DNA of 64,000 nucleotides, from positions 15,847,084-15,911,083 of the forward strand of contig OY759271.1 of assembly GCA_963662155.1 (NCBI GenBank). The letters run 5' to 3'. This document shows positions 1-64,000 of this stretch, piece after piece. The notes under the pieces are model-generated. The model saw only the letters and a list, made by a program, of their open reading frames with translations. It had not been told where the DNA came from and did not search any database. Source of the DNA: Lamellibrachia columna (taxonomy: Eukaryota; Annelida; Polychaeta; Sabellida; Siboglinidae). Both the position numbers and the translations under genes were made by a program. Each line of letters begins with the position of its first letter. Within the stretch, counting starts at the first letter, position 1.

Positions 1-935
1 GCTCACAACTTTCCAGCCAGCAACTCGTGGACGCTAGTTTCCCGCTGTAGGTAGTTTGATGAACATATGTGACCTAGTCGTGTGACCGAAATTATTCAAT
101 TCTGCAAAGGCACGGAATAAAAGCCGGTTGGCGGACTTGCCCCGGGGCGTATAGCCCCGGTCTCCCTTAAATTACGTCGATCGTATAACTATAAAGAAAA
201 TTACAAAACTGACGAAACGAGCACTTACTGTGTTTGAATGTTCGATCCTTGTTTTCAGGTGGCGTTGTCTGTTGTGACAATACAAGAAATTCAGCGACGT
301 ACGTCTAAACCGTCGCTTGATCGATGAACTAATTTCCCAGAAACTGTATAGTCGTCACAGGCCACACGTACAGACTACAGCTCTAACTAGGCTACGCTAT
401 CGACTGGTCAGCATATTAGAGTCCATTCATAATTATTTGTATATAAACTGTTACACAGCAATGCTAAAGAAGTAACACAAACACTCCCATAGATGACAAT
501 ATTATAATGACATAACCGTAGAATGGAAACCTTTTGCGGGATTCCCCATATACATTTTGGGAAAAGCCCACACTAGGCTAGTAACTAGTCGACAAAAGTT
601 AAAAATAGATGTAGCACCTCTCAGATCTCGCATAATCGAACTTTCTCTTCAGCTTCCTATCGATTTAACCATTAACTAATAAATGTAATAATAATAATAA
701 CTGGCATTCATTAGCAATATAAAATTATACCAATAAGTTATTATTATTTAATCAAATAATCTTTCTTGCACCACAATTTCTCCGCACACCGGAAATGACC
801 TTACGGCATGCAGGAAGCACCCTGTGACCTGTCGTATTTTCGTGTTTTGTCAGCATTAAGCAGCGACATGAACACATCCAGCATTAATGAAGGAAAGCAG
901 TTCGTTGTACGTCCAGGTTTTAATTAACGCACAGT
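1..935. other. 5' flank / presumed promoter and 5' UTR
   Basis: No coding exon recognised. It should hold the promoter and any 5' UTR of the NBEAL gene. AT-rich, with a perfect 7-bp stem (CCGGGGC, loop GTATA, GCCCCGG) at 142-160. There is no obvious TATA box at a convincing distance. An upstream non-coding exon cannot be excluded. Confidence 0.4.
788..796 (+). promoter_or_regulatory. Possible ETS-family binding site
   Basis: ACCGGAAAT matches the ETS/GABP core CCGGAA and lies about 140 bp before the start codon, a usual position for TATA-less housekeeping promoters. The motif is short, so chance occurrence is possible. Confidence 0.2.
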
Positions 936-56993
<56,058 letters not shown>

Positions 56994-57750
56994 GCTCTTT
57001 CTTGGGGTTCCACATGGCCATCTTACATGTTCCTCATGGCCACCTTCAAGGTTCCGCATGACCACCGTCGAGGTTCCACATGGCTGCATGCCATAAGGAA
57101 AATCAGGAATGTGACTTTGTAATATGACATGATTTGTTATATGTAGATAAGATAATCATGTCAGAATCGAAATTTCTACTGAATATCAATTATCTGTATA
57201 CCATGACAAGTAATCTAACTGGTGCAATTCCATAGTTGAGGTAAGAATACCACCATATATTCAGTTAGTGCAGCCAGCAGGCTGTGATGGGGGCTACAAA
57301 AAGGTTTAATTAGTCATGTAAACATATGTTGTTTGTAGGATATCACGAAAAAAAGACAGAATCAAAGATTAATAGTCAAATTAAGGCTACACCAACACAT
57401 CATGACTACACTGAAGCACAATTATATAATTGCACCATCTCTGTTTATACTGAGTGGGTTTTTTTTATTTATCATCTTCGGTAAATTAAAATAAATCTCA
57501 GGAACTGCATAAGATGTTAGTTTCCCTATGTGATTTTTCTATCTGTTACTGTGTTTGTAAACTCACCAAGATATTGACAAAGTCATCTTTAAATCATTGA
57601 GAAATTGGGTGGCCATATATTGTTGAAGAACAACTTGTAATATGGATGCTTAAATGCATAAAATCAGTGTCAAGATGAAGTTTTTAATTTTTGCTGAACA
57701 TTGACGACATTCTAGAAAGTTTTTGCATCAAAGTTCCCACCTCAAATAAA
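56994..57750 (+). other. Probable NBEAL 3' UTR with two AATAAA signals
   Basis: AATAAA at 57490-57495 and 57745-57750 are candidate polyadenylation signals about 500 and 750 nt after the stop. The first part carries four 22-bp units. The true end is not visible from sequence alone. Confidence 0.45.
57007..57090 (+). repeat. 22-bp minisatellite (about 4 units) just after the stop codon
   Basis: Units begin GTTCC-CATGGCCA/ACCACC and repeat every 22 bp, starting 14 bp past the TGA. They would lie in the 3' UTR. Confidence 0.8.
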
Positions 57751-57751
57751 T

Positions 57752-57970
57752 TGTTTCACTCGGTTAATTTCAAACTCCTGTCTAGTATCCACTATAACAT
57801 GCTAGCTTGTTTGTACAGATTTTTTATTTAGTTTTGGTGAAATCATCGGACAAAACAGTAAATTATTTTTGACCGCATCCTGTAAAAAATCAGTGAAAAA
57901 TGGCAATACTATGGCATAAGGTTAGTCACACTTTCGCAAGTTACCCAATCTAATGAAAAGTCTATTCTTA
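57752..57970 (+). repeat. Dispersed repeat copy B (3' flank)
   Basis: Second copy of the element at 9690-9945. It starts just after the AATAAA at 57745. A third, shorter match (CTCACACTTTCGCCGGT) lies near 61030. Confidence 0.7.
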
Positions 57971-60471
57971 CAATGGGCTAAATGAATTGAGTAGTGTTTG
58001 AAAATTTGTGTTAGGCATTGTTGTGGCCTGGCTTCAACTTGATCTTGTGTCTATTTGTTGTGTTGTTGTTCTCAGTTTCTGCATTTCTGTGTCATTCTTT
58101 TCCCAGTTCTTCTTTTCGTGATTGATCTCTTATATTCTGCCATCTCTCATCTTGTTCATCCTTTTAACAAGATGGGAATTTTCGAGGAGGTTAAACTATT
58201 ATATATTTTTTGCCATGATTAACTTCTCCTGTTGAACTTACAAATGGGGCCAATTTTTAGTTTGCCTACTAATAAAATTCAACAGTGTGGATTTGATCTG
58301 CAGTATCGATTTCCATGAAGCATTAATTTTGTTCCCAGTTACTTGGAAACGAAGCAAAATTTTAGCTGTCTTCTGAGAATTATGTAAAGTTTTAAGTACA
58401 GGGAACATGCTATGTGAAACATGTTGGGACAGATTGTCTCATATATCTGATATTCTTTGTATCCATGGGGGGGTGGCCAACATTGCAGGGCAGAAGGGGG
58501 ATTTCAAGGTTGTTCCTTACATCAGGAATCTATATAGCGAAAGGCTAATGTTGTTGTGTTATCAGCCCAGCTGTGATCATTTTTCCGTTAAATGAATGCT
58601 TGCTACACTTATGATAACACAGAATTGTATGGCCTGTGATATGTTTATTGTGTTGTCCATCCCAATGACAAGACATGACTGACATTTAGTCTGTGATTTT
58701 GTTTCTGTGGGTTGTGCCTTCGATGTGTTGTTATAACTATTAATTATATATAGAAATGATATGTGATAAGCGTAAATTATTGTAAATTATTTTATGCCAT
58801 AGTTTTATTCTCTGGATTATGAACGTTCCTGTCAAATTGTATACTATGAACACAAGGTGCACCAAAAATGCATGTTTTATTTTCTGATTGTAAGAAGTAA
58901 ACATTAAATTGCTACTTTTCAGTGAGTAAAAGGTTGATCAGTATATTTTATTGCCTGTAACCTGTATACCTAGTCTTGGGGTAGCATTTTCTGATGAACT
59001 GCTTCTTAAATGATCTTGGAATAACATTATGTTGTTTAAAGTTGTCTGTGTATAAAATGAAATAATAATTTAACCGCTGTAAAGCATGAAACAAATGCAT
59101 GCTTTTTAAGAAACTTATTAATTATTTGTAATTTATTCATAGTAAAAGGAATCATGACTTGTCATGGGGAATTTAAGGTGACAGATTTATAGTTTATTGT
59201 GAAATATAGCTTAGATACTAATGCACACTATTTTAAACATGTATTTAAAAAATATTAATATATACATTAAATTATCCAAGATCAAGTTTAAAATGGTGTC
59301 ATTATATTTTGTATGAACGGCCAAAATGCTTGTTCACAGGTTATGGAATAACCTGTGTATAATTGGCAGATTTAACTGGACAGAACTACTTTTAGTTTTC
59401 CTGGTTATCATCGATTCTTGGAAAGGTACTTTTAAACTATCTTTTAGAAAAATTACTCTCTACATTTACTTTAATTGTTAACACTTTTTACTATAACAGA
59501 AAAAAATGCACGTCAACATGCATGGCTCCTGGTTCCTGATTGTCCCTTCATGGCAACGGTTTATATGTCATTTATTTTGTGAATTTATTTTGACACCTAA
59601 TTGTTGTTATGGGTTAGGTACGTTGGGTACCAACGCGATTTTTTTCGTCAGCAGGTCGTACAGATCTGATTGTAGTTAATTCAGCCGTACTAACTTTACA
59701 ATTCTGGTTTTTATCGTAACTTTTTGTCACATGTAATTGGGGTATTATTAAATATTTTGCATGTTGATATATATGCAGAAGTGTGTTTGGTGTCTTTATG
59801 TTACCCCCGAATGTACTTAACAAATAATGTCCTTATAGCATTAATATGAAGAGGAATTAGTCAGCCCCGTTCCACCAACTTTCATTTCTATGGGTTCCTG
59901 TTGCCGAGATCTTCAGCGTACAGACTTTTCACCACCACGCGACTTTAGTGTGTCTTTCGCTGCCCGTTTCTCTTCGACGTTTTCTATCAACTTTTCTCAA
60001 ACTTTTGATAGCACAATATAACAAAACTTGATCTACCACCAGTTTAGCATGTGGGAACAATTATGGTTTGTTCGCGTTTTTAATTTAATTATGGGTAGAT
60101 ATTTGAGGTTTTTGTACGTGGGTGCGTTCGTGTGGACCATTTTGTACAACTCTTGTCGAACAGTTACGTCCTCGGCTAATGACCATCTTTTGTATAGCTT
60201 TGGTCAGTTGACAGCAATAATTATATACATTTTATGATAATATTATCAAACGTATGCCTTACTTCATTTAAATGCATAGGCCACATAGACCTCTCGCTGT
60301 CCTTCGGGAAGTTGCAAACCTTCGTTCATTTTATAGCAGGCCGCTCTGGCTCTGCTGTCAACAGCGGGAGCCCCGTATCAATCCTGGTCTAGTCATTCCA
60401 CCTCTTCAGTGGCCTTCCTCTATTCCGATGTCCTTTGAAGTCTTGTTTGTAAGCTTGCCAAACGATGTTAT
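57971..60471. other. Intergenic region
   Basis: No gene recognised. Several short open frames show no family motif and lack consistent splice context. Confidence 0.6.
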
Positions 60472-63181
60472 CATTGGCGGATCAACCAATAGGCACTATA
60501 GGCACGTGCCTAGGCCAGGGCCCACGAAGGCAAACCAAGCCCAAGGCAAGGCGGGGCCCACAAAAATAGCCGATCATATTTTTGTAGACTGAATGTTCCC
60601 GAAAACCAGCTATGTTTTGGCATATCCTGATGTAGGCCTTACATGTTTTAATGTTTTACAGACATTATAGAGGTGTTATTAAAGGGTGATTATTATTTAT
60701 CGTGGAGCGAGTGAGGGGGACATATTGGCTGGATTTGAAATCCAACTCACCCCCAAATCCTGTGCACTAAAAACTGAATCCTCCCTTCATCCCTTGGTTC
60801 CCCTTCTGAAAAGTTATGGCCGCTCCCTGTTTTCAGCAGTGCTTTCCGAAATGGCAACCGCGAAGTGCGAACGCACACGAAACAGTGATGTGAACAAGTT
60901 GTGGTCGGGTAATAGTGTAAGTTTTTTTTACATCAATACGTTTGTTGTTGCATGTTTTATTACAGGAACAAAGAAAGAGGTCAGCAAAGTATTCTTGCCT
61001 GTAGGATTTGGCTTTTTGTAATATCGGTTGCTCACACTTTCGCCGGTGACGAGGTGTGTACGGAATTAATGTCCTCTGGCTCTGTGATACGGCAGCATTT
61101 TATAGAATATAATAATTAAGTTTTTTGTTATTCACCCAGTAAGCGTACAACTTATATGTTAGATTAAGTAGGTTAGCAACATTTGAAAAGTAAGATTATA
61201 CACATCTACTGTAGTAATATATAAATGATGAAGTTACAAAATAATTACAATAAATTAGCATACTTTTAGTCTTTGGATGATGAGGTGGTTAAAATATAAA
61301 CAAACCCAAAATAGGATTGACTGAGTAAATCACGATTTAAATTATGTGTATTTGTGTTTTAATAATGGCTGGATACACCCGTGTGAAATCAGTGTCTAAA
61401 ACGCCTCAACCTTTTTTTAGGTTCGCAGTAGGGCCTACTGATGCCAGGTCACACAGGTGGTGACGCATATATCCGTAAATACCAAAGTGGTCATTCGAAA
61501 CGTCAGAAAAAGCAAAAAACAAAACGAAGAAGCCAAACGCAACCAGGGATCCTTGCTGGGATTTTTGAAGCCGAGAGACAATGATCATCCCAGTTAATCC
61601 GGACATGAAGAAGATGGTACGTCTACATCTGTATCTGCTCGTGACGATATTCAAGATCCGGTGGCTGAAGTGACAGAATCGTTGACACCTTCTTGCAGTT
61701 CTGATAACGATTCCATAGCTTCTGCAGAAGATGATGACCCTCCTACTACAGTCTGCGGACGTGAGGAACCACTAGAAGGCTGTCAACTGACAGACCTCCG
61801 GAAGACTTACAGTGACAACCCGGCAGCTTGGAAAATTACTCAGGAATTGATAGACCATTTTACAAGAAACCCACCATCACAGAACCATCGTACACCGGAA
61901 ATTCTTTGTTCGAGCTGGACTGGTTGGTGTATTCTCCATCAACTGGAAATGTTGATTGTTATGTATGTAAGCTATTCAGGAGCGGAAGTGATAGCTGTTC
62001 TCTGAATGGTTTCAATTACTGGAAAAATGCGCACATAATCACGACACATGAGCGTAGCGAAAGTCACTTAGTAGCTGTAAAGAAGGGGTTCGAAAATGCC
62101 AAAGCGCACCACGTTGATTCTGTGATCGCAAAGCAGCTGGTGAATGAGCAGCAATACTGGATCGAACTCCTCAAGCGCATCCTTGCAGTTGTTACCTTCT
62201 TAGCAGAGAGAGAAGACACCCGTTCCGATGCCACACCGAGTTGTTTGGGCAGAAGGACAATAGTAACTACTTAGGCTTGTTAGAGTTGCTCTCACAGTTC
62301 GACCCTTTTCTGGCCGAACATATTCGCCGATATGGGAATAAAGGTAGAGGTCAAGTATCATATCTCTCTTCAACAATCTGTGAAGAATTCATCAAGCTCT
62401 TATCGGACAGGGTGAAAGCGAAAATAATTGCTGAAATAAAGAAGGCGAAGTACTACTCTATCAACATAGATTCCACACCTGATATAGCACATATCGATTA
62501 ACTGAGCATCGTCATACGATACGTTCGGATTGACGGACAACAAGTGGAACGCATCCTGGCCTTCATAGACAGTGAGAAACACGAGGGGAAATACTTGTTC
62601 GAAACACTCGAGTCTTTCTTAGACGAATGCGGAATAAAGCTAGAGGATTGCCGTGGACAAACCTATGACAATGCGAGCAATATGTCTGGAACTTACTCTG
62701 GAGTCCAGGCACGATTTCACCAGGTGAACCCTCTTGGTGAATGGGTACAATGCGCAGCGCATAGCCTAAATTTAGTTGGGACCGCAGCGGCCGAATCCTG
62801 CACTGATGCGGTCAGGTTTTTCGGCATCGTTCAGCGATTTTACACATTCTTGTCAGCCTCGCCACAGCGGTGGTCGAAACTGTTAGAGAACCGACAGAAA
62901 CAGTCTCCAGTGGTAAATAGCTTATCAGAAACACGATGGTCTGCTTGAGCAGATGCCGTGAAGGCGCTGGCACCAAATTATTAAAGTAATACAAAATTAT
63001 GTTGACGCGATAGCTAGAACTTCTGCCCAACCTCCACTCGTCGTGCTCGAGGCAAAGTCTTTGGTGAGCAAACTGAGCTATCTGAACATCGTTCTTATGT
63101 TCATTGTGTGGAACAACATCCTGGACACATTGAACCGAGTTAACAAGGCATTGCAAGCTCCAGGAATTGAGATTGGTTCAG
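60472..63181 (+). mobile_element. Decayed hAT-type DNA transposon, 3' truncated
   Basis: A likely left end is CATTGGCGGATCAACC near 60472, in the style of hAT 'TGGCGGAT' termini, followed by a non-coding leader and the transposase remnant at 61661-63170. The right end is missing because a LINE begins at about 63182. Confidence 0.55.
61661..63170 (+). pseudogene. hAT transposase remnant (TTF-type zinc finger / DUF4371, ZMYM1-like)
   Basis: A TTF-type zinc-finger part includes DCYVCKLF and a later TTHERSESHL. The DUF4371/RNase-H-like part has YYSINIDSTPDIAHID, CRGQTYDNASNMSGTYSGVQ and WVQCAAHSLNLV. Frameshifts near 61905 and 62215, TAA at 62499 (for Gln) and TGA at 62946 show decay. The C-terminal hAT dimerisation domain is absent. 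Domesticated ZMYM-type genes are related, but this copy is broken. Confidence 0.8.
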
Positions 63182-64000
63182 TGATTTAACAAGATTACCA
63201 TCCCAAACAACAAGTTCCAGATGGCAAGTGGACAAGGAAGCCATTGGCTTATCGAGAGTCCAACAATTTCCTCATCTATGTGTAGCCCGCCCTTATCAAA
63301 TATCTGTCAATTCTAATTTTAAACATATTCACACTACTAGCATTAACACAATAATTTGGCAGTTTGTTCCATTCATTTATCACCCAGCCTACACTGCTCC
63401 TTAACTAATGCTGCTTTGTGTCCTCTGGTTCTACTGCCTTCTTTAAGTTTGAAGAACATATTCCTATCAACATCCTCCTAACCGTTCACTATTTTAAACA
63501 CTTCTATTTGGTCTCCTCTTAGTCTCCTGGTCTCTAGTGTTGTTAAACCACATTGTAATAAGCGACTTTCGTAACTAAGGTCTATCAATTCTGGAATCAT
63601 TTTAGTTGCTTTTCGTTGTATTCAATCTAGCTTGCTATGTTCTTTTTACGATACGGCCTCCATTTATCTAGATCATCCTGTAAACTGTGTTTATCTGTAT
63701 CATTTGTAACCTTTCTGAATACTTTTGTGTCATCTGCAAATTTGAGTACTTTGCTAGATATGTCATCTTCTAAATCATTTATATATGTTAAAAACAGTAT
63801 AGGGCCTAATATTGATCCCACTCAAAACCGATTTCCAATTTGAAATCTCACCATCTACTATTACTCTCTGTCTTCTGTGTGTAAGCCACTTTTCTATCCA
63901 GTTGATTACGTTATTACCTATACCATGGGCTTTTAGTTTAAGTAACAATCTTTGGTGTGGCACTGTATCGAAAGATTTCTGAAAATCTAAGTAGACAACA
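63182..64000 (-). pseudogene. LINE copy with internal deletion, running off the window
   Basis: Read on the minus strand: RT with RLLLKLKAHGIGNNVINWIE, catalytic FADDTKVF and DTDKHSLQDDLDK, then directly WRPYRKKNIA (about 63650), KATKMIPELIDLSYESRLLQ, the C-terminus and the 3' UTR ending at 63182. About 180 codons present in the 27-kb copy are missing at the DLDK/WRPY joint. A small deletion also removes PQG in SGVPQGSV. Confidence 0.85.

Noticed and set aside
58407..58595. 62-codon open frame after the NBEAL gene
   Set aside because: No recognisable domain; lies beyond the likely polyadenylation signals.
59614..60592. Possible neighbouring gene or divergent promoter
   Set aside because: Short frames only, no family motif, no consistent splice sites.

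Overview
This window looks like nuclear DNA of an invertebrate animal. One large gene is split into many small exons (about 60 to 850 bp) by introns rich in microsatellites, minisatellites, SINE and LINE fragments and non-autonomous DNA transposons. Every intron used here is GT-AG. I cannot name the species. The retroelement and 'GCGCTATATAA'-tailed repeat families remind me of aquatic invertebrates, but that is an impression and not evidence.

Positions 936-56993 (+ strand) hold what appears to be a complete neurobeachin-like (NBEAL1/NBEAL2 family) gene. I rebuilt 58 coding exons by reading the peptides, their consensus splice sites and their phases. All 57 junction phases agree. The joined frame is 8139 nt (2712 residues plus TGA), close to the usual family length of about 2700. 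Domain order is: an alpha-helical (ARM-like) N-terminal region; a concanavalin-A/LamG-like lectin domain (residues about 568-824); the DUF4704-type armadillo region; a serine-rich linker (one 846-nt exon); more helical repeats; a PH-like domain (about 1905-2020); the BEACH domain (about 2050-2335); and C-terminal WD40 repeats (about 2395-2710). Family knowledge says NBEAL proteins are large cytosolic scaffolds for vesicle and granule trafficking. Nothing here shows the specific cargo.

Flanks: 1-935 is the 5' flank, with an in-frame stop just before the chosen ATG and a possible ETS site. From 56994 to about 57750 is a likely 3' UTR with two AATAAA signals. From about 57750 to 60470 I see no gene. 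From about 60470 to the window end lies a decayed hAT-type transposon (ZMYM1/DUF4371-like transposase) cut off by a minus-strand LINE copy with an internal deletion.

The most unusual feature is in the introns. Many carry minisatellites (20-83 bp units), and three of these repeat an exon-intron junction itself: the donor of exon 43 (37-bp units), the donor of exon 47 (34-bp units, giving nine extra perfect GGTAAG donors) and the acceptor of exon 55 (three copies of about 51-54 bp). For exon 47 (all decoys) and exon 55 (both decoys), reading through a decoy gives a frameshift or stop, so splicing must pick the outermost authentic site. Other structures worth checking are two hammerhead-ribozyme-like relics, a 62-bp array with a 310-bp higher-order block, a hAT-like MITE with a near-perfect 8-bp target duplication 43 bp before exon 48, and several nested insertions. 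I saw no CRISPR array, rRNA, functional tRNA or second host protein-coding gene.
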